From Microbacterium sp. Clip185 (GTDB lineage: Bacteria; Actinomycetota; Actinomycetes; Actinomycetales; Microbacteriaceae), in assembly GCF_028743715.1 (NCBI RefSeq), contig NZ_CP117996.1, positions 2,604,001 to 2,668,000 of the forward strand: 64,000 nt of DNA, read 5' to 3'. The position numbers and the translations under genes are program-made. Shown in pieces: positions 9,016 through 15,894 of this stretch; the stretch's first letter is position 1, and each line of letters starts with the position of its first letter. Under the pieces are notes generated by a model. It was not told the origin of the DNA and did not search any database. It worked only from the letters and a program-made list of their open reading frames with translations.

Positions 9016-10004
9016 CGGGCGAGTGCCGGCTCGAGACCGGCCCATCGTGCGAGCACATCACCGTAGGGCGTCAGGAAGTGCTCTGCCGCGTAGGTGCCCT
9101 GCGTGATCGCCAGCTGCGCGCGCTCGACGCGGTCGTAGTCGACCTGCGTGCGCGAGAAGTCTCCGTGCTCCAGACTCGGGCGGTAGACGCTGCCCGCCGC
9201 CGCGTTCGCGTTGTAGATCTCCGGGCGGTAGATCTTCTGGAAGCTCTCCATCGTGCTGATCGTGCCGACCAGCTGCAGGTTCGTGTAGTCGTTGGCCAGG
9301 TCGCCCCGGAAGTAGAACGCCAGCGGCGCCGCGGCACCCACGGGCATGAAGTAGCGCACCCGAAGCCCCATGCGGGCGAAATACTCGTCGGTCAGCGAGT
9401 ATTCGCTCTGGAGGTACTCGACACCGAGCACCGGATGCGTGTTGTCGGTGCGACGGTACGTCTTGGTCGTCGAGACGCTGATGCAGATCACCGGCGGCGC
9501 CTCGAAGCGCGCACGGTAGGCGTCCGAGTCCAGGAACGCCTGGAACAGCGCACCGTGCAGGGCGCCGAAGTCGTCGGGGACCGTGAAGGTGCCGGCATCA
9601 GCGGTGACGGCGGGAAGGCGCACGCTGAAGTCGAAGTCGCGCACGTAGGACGAGAAGTTGTTGCCGACGATCCCGTGGCGGCGAGCGCCGGTGTGCAGGT
9701 CGCGGATGTGGACGTCGAGCACCTCGAGCAGGGGGAAGTGGCGCTCTTCGCCGTCGGCGGTCAGCGCCGCATCCACCGAGACGATCTCGAGCTCGACGGC
9801 GTACCGGTCGCCGTTCGGGTTGTCCCACCGGGCGAGGTCGTTGCACCGGCGGTCGATCATCGTGAGAACGTTGCGGAGGTTCTGCTGCCGGCCCTCCCCG
9901 CGGGCGAGGTTGGCGAAGTTCGTCGTGGCACGGGACTCGACGGAGGGCGAGTAGTCCTCGTCGAACGGTGTCGTGGAGATGCGGAACGTGAGCTCGTTCG
10001 TCAT
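9012..10004 (-). CDS. mesX: DUF1852 protein, MesX-type partner of the methionine synthase
   Basis: A 330-residue protein recognised as DUF1852 from its opening LTFRISTTPFDEDYSPS and the phrases RATTNFANLARG and MIDRRCNDLARWDNP. DUF1852 (MesX) is required by MesD methionine synthases and is thought to be an oxygenase that supplies the methyl group; its chemistry is not settled. It is first in a two-gene operon, coupled to mesD by a four-base overlap, and divergent from a LysR regulator. Confidence 0.87.
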   Translation of the reverse strand: MTNELTFRISTTPFDEDYSPSVESRATTNFANLARGEGRQQNLRNVLTMIDRRCNDLARWDNPNGDRYAVELEIVSVDAALTADGEERHFPLLEVLDVHIRDLHTGARRHGIVGNNFSSYVRDFDFSVRLPAVTADAGTFTVPDDFGALHGALFQAFLDSDAYRARFEAPPVICISVSTTKTYRRTDNTHPVLGVEYLQSEYSLTDEYFARMGLRVRYFMPVGAAAPLAFYFRGDLANDYTNLQLVGTISTMESFQKIYRPEIYNANAAAGSVYRPSLEHGDFSRTQVDYDRVERAQLAITQGTYAAEHFLTPYGDVLARWAGLEPALAR

Positions 10005-10101
10005 GCGCAGCCAATCGGGGATCTCACGCGGCCGGCGGGTCGCGCAGGGGTTGTCGTGCCATCGTGCCGAGGATCTGCACCCATCGGGTAATTCGGCGTG
10101 A

Positions 10102-10118
10102 CTATGCGCTGCTATAGC
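10102..10118. promoter_or_regulatory. Candidate LysR site and lysR -10 box
   Basis: CTAT-N8-ATAG (10102-10117) is an AT-rich dyad in a GC-rich divergent region, of the size bound by LysR-type regulators. Its right part, TATAGC (10113-10118), lies eight bases before the lysR ATG at the distance of a -10 box, so that transcript may be leaderless. No ribosome site is visible before the ATG. Confidence 0.4.
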
Positions 10119-10126
10119 CTTCGACT

Positions 10127-11068
10127 ATGGCAAAAACCTCCGCGGGCATCTCGCTGCAACAGCTCCACTACTTCGTGGAGGTCGCGGCGGAGGGATCGAT
10201 CTCCGCCGCGGCCGATCTGCTCTACGTCTCGCAGCCCACGATGTCGGCGGCGATGAAAGACCTCGAGGCCCGGGTGGGGCGAGCCCTCCTCATCCGCTCG
10301 GCGCGGGGTGTCACGCTCACCGCGGATGGCACCGAGTTCCTCGGCTACGCCCGGCAGGTCGTCGAGCAGGTCGCGCTCCTCGAACAGCGCTACCTCGGCC
10401 GGCCGCCGGCCCGGCGCCTGCTCGGCGTCTCCACGCAGCACTACTCGTTCGCAGTGGACGCGTTCGTGCGGATGGTGAGGAGCTTCGGCGCCGCGGAGTA
10501 CGAGTTCTCACTGCGAGAGACGCGCACGTGGGACATCATCGAGGACGTCCGCACGCTCCGCAGCGAGATCGGCATCCTGTACCGCGACGACGTCAACCGG
10601 AACGTGATCAACAAGCTGCTCCGCGATGCGGGGCTGGCCTTCCATCCGCTGTTCTTCGCCGAGCCGCACATCTTCATCTCGCGGAAGAACCCGCTCGCCG
10701 CACGGGGTCGTGCGACACTCGACGACCTCGCCGATCTGCCGCGACTCACCTTCGATCAGGGTGCGAACAACTCGTTCTACCTCGCTGAGGAGATCCTCTC
10801 GACCCTCTCCGCGAAGCAGGAGATCCGGGTGTCCGACCGCGCGACGATCTTCAACCTCATGATCGGTCTCGGCGGCTACACGATCTCCACGGGCATCATC
10901 AGCGACGACCTCGATCCCGAGATCGTCGCCGTCCCCCTCGAGGTCGACGTGAGGATCGAGATCGGCTGGATCGGTCAGGCCGCCCTCGGGCTCACCGAAC
11001 AGGCGCAGCGCTACCTCGACGAGGTGCGGGCGGTGGTGTCAGGCTTCGGTGTGGAAGTGTTGGGGTAG
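10127..11068 (+). CDS. LysR-family transcriptional regulator
   Basis: A 313-residue LysR-type regulator. The winged helix-turn-helix occupies about residues 10-70 (SISAAADLLYVSQPTMSAAM) and the effector-binding domain the rest. It is divergent from mesX-mesD and so is the likely regulator of this methionine pathway, perhaps sensing a sulfur metabolite as MetR and CysB do; the effector is not shown. Immediately after its stop begins a decayed lipoprotein gene, so a recombination junction lies close to its 3' end. Confidence 0.9.
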   Translation: MAKTSAGISLQQLHYFVEVAAEGSISAAADLLYVSQPTMSAAMKDLEARVGRALLIRSARGVTLTADGTEFLGYARQVVEQVALLEQRYLGRPPARRLLGVSTQHYSFAVDAFVRMVRSFGAAEYEFSLRETRTWDIIEDVRTLRSEIGILYRDDVNRNVINKLLRDAGLAFHPLFFAEPHIFISRKNPLAARGRATLDDLADLPRLTFDQGANNSFYLAEEILSTLSAKQEIRVSDRATIFNLMIGLGGYTISTGIISDDLDPEIVAVPLEVDVRIEIGWIGQAALGLTEQAQRYLDEVRAVVSGFGVEVLG

Positions 11069-11469
11069 GGGCTCGGGCCGAACGCACGAACGACTGCCCT
11101 CGCGGCCGGCGCGGTCGCGATCATCGGCCTGCTCAGCGGGTGTGCGACGCCTGCCGGCAGGGGCAGCTCTGCGACGATCACGTACGAGGTCGACGGGCAG
11201 CAGAAGACGACCGCGTTCACTCCGAGCAACGTCACCTGCAACGACCGGGGCGCAGTGAGCCTGAGCTTTCCCGACAAGCCCTTGAGCGGTGTTTCCCTCT
11301 GCCCAGGTAGCGCGGACACAGTCGAGACGTGGGTCTCAGATCAGCAACTGATCGTCTTCATGTCAGAGAGCGTCGCGGTCGCAGAGGGAGCCTTCGCGAC
11401 GAGACGTCGCTGTCGACGATCACGACCCTGATGCGGCTCTTCGCCGCGCCGGGTGACAACCGGGACTAG
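11069..11469 (+). pseudogene. Decayed lipoprotein gene
   Basis: The reading frame after the lysR stop encodes a lipoprotein signal (TALAAGAVAIIGLLSGCATP, lipobox LLSGC) and about 90 further residues (SSATITYEVDGQQKTTAFTP). It has no ATG, GTG or TTG before the signal peptide. Near 11398 the frame breaks: the first frame ends at 11431, while the next frame continues sensibly (DETSLSTITTLMRLFAAPGD) to a stop at 11469. A missing start plus a one-base frameshift indicates a gene truncated at its 5' end. It marks the left border of the lower-GC defence island. Confidence 0.7.
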
Positions 11470-11579
11470 CGCAGCGAATGAAACCGAGTCACCGGGGTGT
11501 CGAATCGATCCTAGTATGCAAGCTACCGACGCATGATGCGTCTGGGTTCTCGCGCAGTCAGCAGATGAGGAGGACGGGC

Positions 11580-13337
11580 GTGTCTGCAGAACCGTTGATC
11601 GGCTTCGGCGTCGGAGAATTTAGGAGCTATCGATCACTCCAGCGTGTTGGGCCGATGTCGAAGGTTCATCTGGTTACTGGGAAGAACAACGCGGGCAAAT
11701 CGAATCTTCTCCGCGCACTGGGCCTGATTCTCAGTACAAAGGCCGGCCTGTCTAGCGCGCCGTCAGTAGAACTGCAGGCCAGTGTGAACCGCCCAGAGGG
11801 TTCGCCAATCACATCGTATCCTTTGGTGTCATTCGCGGTCGGGCTCGCGGAGGTCCTCGACCATATTGCGCTGCGAATCCGCAATGCAAATGCGCTTCGC
11901 CCCTTACTTGAGAGTGATGCGTTCAGCCAAGGGAACGACGGCGTCGTGTGGTTCGACTATCAGCTCAGCAACAGGGGGAGTGGGATCACCGACGGGCAAC
12001 CGTCAACCGAGCAACTACGGTCCGGGCTGGAGAAGGCTCATCCAGACACGCCTGAGTTGATCAAACAGCTGACCCTGGATGCACTCGGGCAGGCATCGTC
12101 GGAGGTCGGGGCCAACTGGGCCTCACTTCTCAACCTCATTGAACCGCGCACCCTATTGCCGGACACAGAGCGAGTCGACGCCAAGCGAAGCGTCACAACG
12201 GGCACGCAAGGCGCGCAAGCCTCAGGTTGGCAAGACGGTCAGGGCTTCATTTCAACTCTCGCCGCACTACAGAACCCCGAGACGGTCGACTTCCGCCGCG
12301 ACCGGCCAAAGTTTGACGCACTACAAGCCTTCGTTCGTTCGGTGGTGGAGGACCCACAAGCCACCGTGTCGATCCCTGGATCAAGATCTGATCTGCAGGT
12401 CTCATTGAACAGCCGGTTTGACTCGTACAAGAATCTTGGTACTGGAGTGACTGAGATCATCCACATCGCAGCCGTAGCGACCGCATTCTCGGAGCGCGTG
12501 ATCACCATCGAAGAGCCCGAGATACACCTGCATCCCACACTGCAGCGATTGCTCATCTCCTACCTAGCCACAAGCACCAACAACCGGTACGTGATCTCGA
12601 CCCACTCCGCTGCGATGCTGGACTCGGGAGAGGCATCGATCTCTCATGTCCGGATGGATGATTCCGGCACCTCAAGCGTCGCGCGCGTCGCTTTAAGAAA
12701 AGAGCGAGCCAGCGCTATAGCCGACCTCGGAAACCGAGCTTCCGATCTAGTTCAGGCGAACTACATAGTCTGGGTCGAAGGGCCATCTGACCGCGTTTAC
12801 ATCGTGTACTGGCTCAGTATCATAGCGCCGGAGCTCATCGAAGGAGCTGCGTACACGGTGATGTTCTATGGCGGTGGTCTCCTTAGTCACCTCACCGCGA
12901 AGGACGACGACGAAGTCACGAGCTTCATCGAGCTAGCCCAGATCAACCGGAACTTCGCGGTAGTCATCGATTCGGATGTTGGGACCGCTGGCGGCACCAT
13001 CAACGCCACCAAGCAACGAGTAGTGGACGAGCTCGGCGGCTCGGGCCAACTCGCATGGGTGACCGACGGGTACACGATCGAGAACTACATACCGCACACA
13101 CTACTCACCACCGCCGTCGAATCCGCATACCCGGAGAGGGAATATCAGATTCCCGTCAACTCGCTCGTCTCACCATTGGGTGGAACATTCTCAGACTCCT
13201 CCGCAAAGCCGAACAAGGTTACGGTCGCTAGGAAGGTCGTTGAACGAGGTATGCCGGTCGAGACTTGGCCGGTGAACCTTCGTTCTGTGGTGGATCAGTT
13301 GTCAACAGCGATCCGACGCGCCAACGTTACCAGCTAA
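11580..13337 (+). CDS. OLD-family ATPase with TOPRIM nuclease domain
   Basis: A 585-residue overcoming-lysogenization-defect type protein. The ATPase has Walker A GKNNAGKS (34-41), a signature-like LGTGVTE, Walker B VITIEEPEIHLHP (about 307-319) and the H-loop ISTHS. A TOPRIM nuclease domain follows, with WVEGPSDR (398-405) and VIDSDVG (462-468). OLD-type proteins act in phage defence, alone or with partners such as the Gabija helicase. GTG at 11580 is chosen because AGGAGG (11568-11573) lies six bases upstream; an earlier ATG at 11478 lacks a ribosome site. GC content and codon use are below those of the flanks, and no helicase partner is present. Confidence 0.85.
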   Translation: MSAEPLIGFGVGEFRSYRSLQRVGPMSKVHLVTGKNNAGKSNLLRALGLILSTKAGLSSAPSVELQASVNRPEGSPITSYPLVSFAVGLAEVLDHIALRIRNANALRPLLESDAFSQGNDGVVWFDYQLSNRGSGITDGQPSTEQLRSGLEKAHPDTPELIKQLTLDALGQASSEVGANWASLLNLIEPRTLLPDTERVDAKRSVTTGTQGAQASGWQDGQGFISTLAALQNPETVDFRRDRPKFDALQAFVRSVVEDPQATVSIPGSRSDLQVSLNSRFDSYKNLGTGVTEIIHIAAVATAFSERVITIEEPEIHLHPTLQRLLISYLATSTNNRYVISTHSAAMLDSGEASISHVRMDDSGTSSVARVALRKERASAIADLGNRASDLVQANYIVWVEGPSDRVYIVYWLSIIAPELIEGAAYTVMFYGGGLLSHLTAKDDDEVTSFIELAQINRNFAVVIDSDVGTAGGTINATKQRVVDELGGSGQLAWVTDGYTIENYIPHTLLTTAVESAYPEREYQIPVNSLVSPLGGTFSDSSAKPNKVTVARKVVERGMPVETWPVNLRSVVDQLSTAIRRANVTS

Positions 13338-13360
13338 CAACAGAAGGCCACTAGGACGGC

Positions 13361-13448
13361 GATCGGAGGGGAGGGCAGAGTCTGTCGATAGCTCTCCCCT
13401 TAGCATCATCCGATCCCGAGTGTGCAGGTCACCGACTGATAGCCTGCA
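13361..13448. other. Two hairpins between the OLD and DUF3800 genes
   Basis: A composite stem pairs GATCGG (13361-13366) with CCGATC (13410-13415) and GGGGAG (13368-13373) with CTCCCC (13394-13399). A second hairpin pairs TGCAGG (13423-13428) with CCTGCA (13443-13448). The string CCCCTTAGC (13396-13404) between them resembles the branch-guanosine context of some retron msr RNAs. No downstream partner for the preceding arm was found, so it may simply be a terminator or leader structure. Confidence 0.35.
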
Positions 13449-13484
13449 AATTGCTACAGGAGTGAAGCGGGGGACGGGAGCCGC

Positions 13485-14315
13485 ATGTGGGGGTTTCTCG
13501 ATGAGTCGGCCATGCATGTCTGTCGCTCTCACGAGCCATGCATTTTCGCGAGTCGAGCGGATGGCGGCCAAGACTGCGTCAGGGAGTACTTCTTCGGCGT
13601 TGGCGCAGCTGTGTGGGAATCCGCCAGCGATATGACGGACGAAAGGCTCAGACTTGCCTCGCTTCGCCGCGAGATAGATGCACGCAATGGACTTTCGGCC
13701 GGAACGCGCACGGCGAGGTTTCGTGACTCAGGCTGGCATGCAACCGAGGATCTTCCCGACTATGCCGAACCGCTGATTCATGAGCTCGACCTTGGCGGGA
13801 CATTCAAGGGACACGTCCGCTATGCGCGCAGTAGCGCTCCGATTTCTGGCGGCAACCTTTACGACCTGTACGACCGGCTGTTTGTCGCTGTCGCGCGTGA
13901 CCTCATCCTTCGCTACCGAGCCGCCCCGTCCTGCTCCCTGACCTTCGAGGCTGACGGGTCGCCCAGCTCTCGGTACGAGCGTATTGTCGCCGCGGCCGGT
14001 GCAGGAGATGGAAATCCGGTTGCGCTCGCCGTTCAGCCCAAGGGAGACAATCTCCTCGCCGTGGCAGACTATCTGCTCTTCGCGACGCTCAAGTACATAG
14101 CGCGAGGAGTCCAACTCTGCCCCGACGAAGCGAGATGCCCGGAGACACATGGGGCGCCGATCGCCTCTGCCCTGAGCTTGGACCCTGAGGGCAGTTTCGA
14201 GGCAACGGGACACGTTACGAAGGCGGATCGGTGGCACCGTAGGTACTACGCCGTGGCCCGCAACATGTCCTCGGTCGTCAGACTCAACATCGACCCGCCA
14301 ACCACGGTAGCCTGA
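13485..14315 (+). CDS. DUF3800-like protein, probable retron accessory
   Basis: A 276-residue protein. Its start MWGFLDESA resembles the FLDESG opening of DUF3800, followed by EYFFGVGAAVW, and the late stretch LAVADYLLFATLKYIARG fits the Q/L-A-D region of that family. DUF3800 has a predicted RNase H-like fold and often sits beside retron reverse transcriptases (type VII). GGGAG lies four bases before the ATG. A structured RNA element and the reverse transcriptase gene follow directly. The domain call rests on short motifs and is moderate; the link to the RT is contextual. Confidence 0.6.
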   Translation: MWGFLDESAMHVCRSHEPCIFASRADGGQDCVREYFFGVGAAVWESASDMTDERLRLASLRREIDARNGLSAGTRTARFRDSGWHATEDLPDYAEPLIHELDLGGTFKGHVRYARSSAPISGGNLYDLYDRLFVAVARDLILRYRAAPSCSLTFEADGSPSSRYERIVAAAGAGDGNPVALAVQPKGDNLLAVADYLLFATLKYIARGVQLCPDEARCPETHGAPIASALSLDPEGSFEATGHVTKADRWHRRYYAVARNMSSVVRLNIDPPTTVA

Positions 14316-14319
14316 TCGA

Positions 14320-14395
14320 GCCTCCAGGGAAGTCTGAGTCGCTGAGGTCAGCTTCATTGGGCCATCCAATTGGATGTTATTGCTTCCCTGGAGGC
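14320..14395 (+). ncRNA. Structured RNA element before the reverse transcriptase (candidate retron RNA)
   Basis: GCCTCCAGGGAAG (14320-14332) pairs perfectly over 13 bp with CTTCCCTGGAGGC (14383-14395). Inside are two more hairpins: GCTGA-GG-TCAGC (14341-14352) and CATCC-AATT-GGATG (14363-14376). Outside, TCGAG (14316-14320) can add pairs with CTCGA (14403-14407) across a bulge. The 3' arm contains GGAGG (14390-14394), the ribosome site of the RT gene, so the fold would hide that site. Its place before a retron-type RT suggests msr-msd RNA, but at 76 nt it is shorter than usual retron RNAs. A translational control hairpin is the alternative. Confidence 0.5.
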
Positions 14396-14399
14396 CTCT

Positions 14400-15359
14400 T
14401 TGCTCGACTGGGATACATTTGCCGCCCGCACTGGCCTGCTGCGCGATGAGACGCGATCGGCAGCAGATTGGCGCGAGTGGACTCTGCCCCAACTCCGCCC
14501 AGTTCGATTTCGGACTCATCGACGCTGGCGCGAATCTGTGCGTGCGATCGGAAAGCTCGACAATGCAACCCGCATCGCCAAGCTACTGCTCGGTTCTGAC
14601 CGGCGCTTCGCCGACGCCGTTCACGGCTTCATGGGGGGCCGGTCAACCGTCAGCGCAGCCACCCCGCACCTGAAAGCACCAGTGGTACTCACGGTCGATC
14701 TGGCGAGCTTCTTTCAACAGGTGACATTCGCTCGAGTCGCTTCATCCCTGAGAACCCAGCTCGACAGTGACGTACTCAACTGGGTCGAGGGCTGCTGCTT
14801 CGTCGATGGCTCACTCCCGCTCGGCTTCCGAACGAGTCCACGACTGTCCAATATCGCGTTCGACTCAACTGATTACGATCTAGAAGCCCTGTCCTCATCC
14901 CGAGGGGCCCGCTACACGAGGTGGGTAGACGACCTCAGTTTCTCCGGCTCGGGGGTGAGCGATGAGTTCTTGGCTGACGTGCGAGCCACGTTGAGGCGTC
15001 ACAACTGGCAGCTGAACGAGCGGAAAACCCGCTTCATGCGCAAGTCGCCCTACGTACTCGGGCTGTATGTCGGCAACAACGCGGACCGTCCTCACTTGCC
15101 CCGCTGGATGAAGGAAAGGCTACGCGTGGAGTCTCATTTCTACGCTCGGTTCGGCCGCGATCATTTCAGACGCGACGGAGTGTGGCCCATGGGCAGGCTA
15201 TATGGACTTGTGGCCTATGCTTGGGTCGTCGATCCCGAGTTCGCGTCCAAGCTTGAGAGCAAGCTCCGGCAAGGTGAGGCGAAGACAGCACCGCTCCTGC
15301 CATTGGTCCTCCCGGAGGATACTCGACTGACCGCTACTAACGGCGACGCTTGGGGCTGA
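14400..15359 (+). CDS. Retron-type reverse transcriptase
   Basis: A 319-residue RNA-directed DNA polymerase of retron size. Visible motifs, in order, are HGFMGGRSTVSAA, motif A VDLASFFQ (Asp100), motif B LPLGFRTSPRLSN (139-151), motif C RWVDDLSFS (Asp177, Asp178) and a VTG-like VLGLYVG. Motif C reads WVDD where most retrons have YADD; both aspartates are kept. TTG at 14400 is preferred because GGAGG ends five bases before it; a TTG at 14370 is in frame but lies inside the RNA hairpin loop. It forms an operon with the DUF3800 gene and is followed by a terminator-like stem. A phage-defence retron is inferred. Confidence 0.85.
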   Translation: MLDWDTFAARTGLLRDETRSAADWREWTLPQLRPVRFRTHRRWRESVRAIGKLDNATRIAKLLLGSDRRFADAVHGFMGGRSTVSAATPHLKAPVVLTVDLASFFQQVTFARVASSLRTQLDSDVLNWVEGCCFVDGSLPLGFRTSPRLSNIAFDSTDYDLEALSSSRGARYTRWVDDLSFSGSGVSDEFLADVRATLRRHNWQLNERKTRFMRKSPYVLGLYVGNNADRPHLPRWMKERLRVESHFYARFGRDHFRRDGVWPMGRLYGLVAYAWVVDPEFASKLESKLRQGEAKTAPLLPLVLPEDTRLTATNGDAWG

Positions 15360-15420
15360 ACTACCGCCCGATCGATGCCGCTAAGGCCGGTCCACGGCCA
15401 TTCCGGGGCGCGTAGTTTTT
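15359..15420 (+). terminator. Terminator-like stem after the RT gene
   Basis: AACTACCGCCC (15359-15369) pairs with GGGCG-C-GTAGTT (15406-15417) through one bulged base, enclosing a small GGCCG/CGGCC hairpin, and the right arm runs into five T residues. It starts on the RT stop codon and would end the DUF3800-RT transcript. Confidence 0.55.
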
Positions 15421-15611
15421 GTTCAAGAAGGTTCTCAGTGCCGTCGGCGACGCGCTCGGACGCGAACTCGACACAGGTACGCCATCCAGCGCCTGCCGCT
15501 GTGTAAGCCATTGCACCCCATTCTTGTCCGCAACGCTGGCGAGGACCCAGGCGTGGGAAGAATGCGGGCAGGAAGGTTCCGTTTCCCCCGCAGATAGTCA
15601 ACCCGGAACGC
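15421..15611. other. Gene-free stretch between the retron and tRNA-Met
   Basis: No convincing gene, repeat or RNA is seen. A leftward frame from 15601 is open but has no family likeness and overlaps the RT gene, so it was not called. The region probably belongs to the island border. Confidence 0.4.
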
Positions 15612-15637
15612 AGAAAAACCCCCGGAAAACCGGGGGT
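15612..15637 (-). terminator. Rho-independent terminator of the tRNA-Thr/tRNA-Met unit
   Basis: Read leftward: ACCCCCGG-TTTT-CCGGGGGT followed by a run of T residues. A classic intrinsic terminator that begins nine bases after the 3' end of tRNA-Met. Confidence 0.9.
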
Positions 15638-15645
15638 CTTGTCTG

Positions 15646-15719
15646 TAGCAGGAGCGGGGCTTGAACCCGCGACCTCACGATTATGAGTCGTGCGCTCTCA
15701 CCAACTGAGCTACCCTGCC
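15646..15719 (-). tRNA. tRNA-Met (CAT)
   Basis: A 74-nt cloverleaf. The acceptor stem pairs GGCAGGG with TCCTGCT (five Watson-Crick pairs and two G-T), the anticodon stem CACGA/TCGTG holds the loop CTCATAA with anticodon CAT, and the T arm GCGGG-TTCAAGC-CCCGC is perfect. The 3' CCA is not encoded. The form fits an elongator tRNA. The defence island lies on its 3' side, a usual insertion side for mobile DNA, but no integrase is seen there. Confidence 0.95.
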
Positions 15720-15753
15720 GCGACGTTCCGGCGGCGGACCACCGGATGCTGCG

Positions 15754-15825
15754 AGCCCCGAGTCAGGATTGAACTGACGACCCCTTCCTTACCATGGAAG
15801 TGCTCTGCCACTGAGCTATCGGGGC
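15754..15825 (-). tRNA. tRNA-Thr (GGT)
   Basis: A 72-nt cloverleaf with perfect acceptor stem GCCCCGA/TCGGGGC, anticodon stem CTTCC/GGAAG, loop ATGGTAA (anticodon GGT), and T arm GTCAG-TTCAATC-CTGAC. CCA is not encoded. It lies 34 bases upstream of tRNA-Met and is probably co-transcribed. Confidence 0.96.
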
Positions 15826-15828
15826 GCT

Positions 15829-15846
15829 GCCCGGAGCAATCCGGGC
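15829..15846. other. Small hairpin downstream of the M23 peptidase gene
   Basis: GCCCGGA-GCAA-TCCGGGC, a perfect 7-bp stem with a 4-base loop between tRNA-Thr and the peptidase stop. There is no T tract, so it is at best a weak terminator. Confidence 0.35.
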
Positions 15847-15894
15847 AACCAGAAAAGAATATCAGAGCCGAGGGCCCCGACGAAACACAGCCGG

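Noticed and set aside
15215..15601. Leftward 128-codon frame between the RT and tRNA-Met
   Set aside because: No ribosome site, no recognisable motif, and it overlaps the real RT gene and its terminator-like stem.
11470..15645. Integrase-driven island with att repeats at tRNA-Met
   Set aside because: No integrase gene and no repeat of the tRNA-Met 3' end could be found at the left side, so the insertion mechanism is left open.
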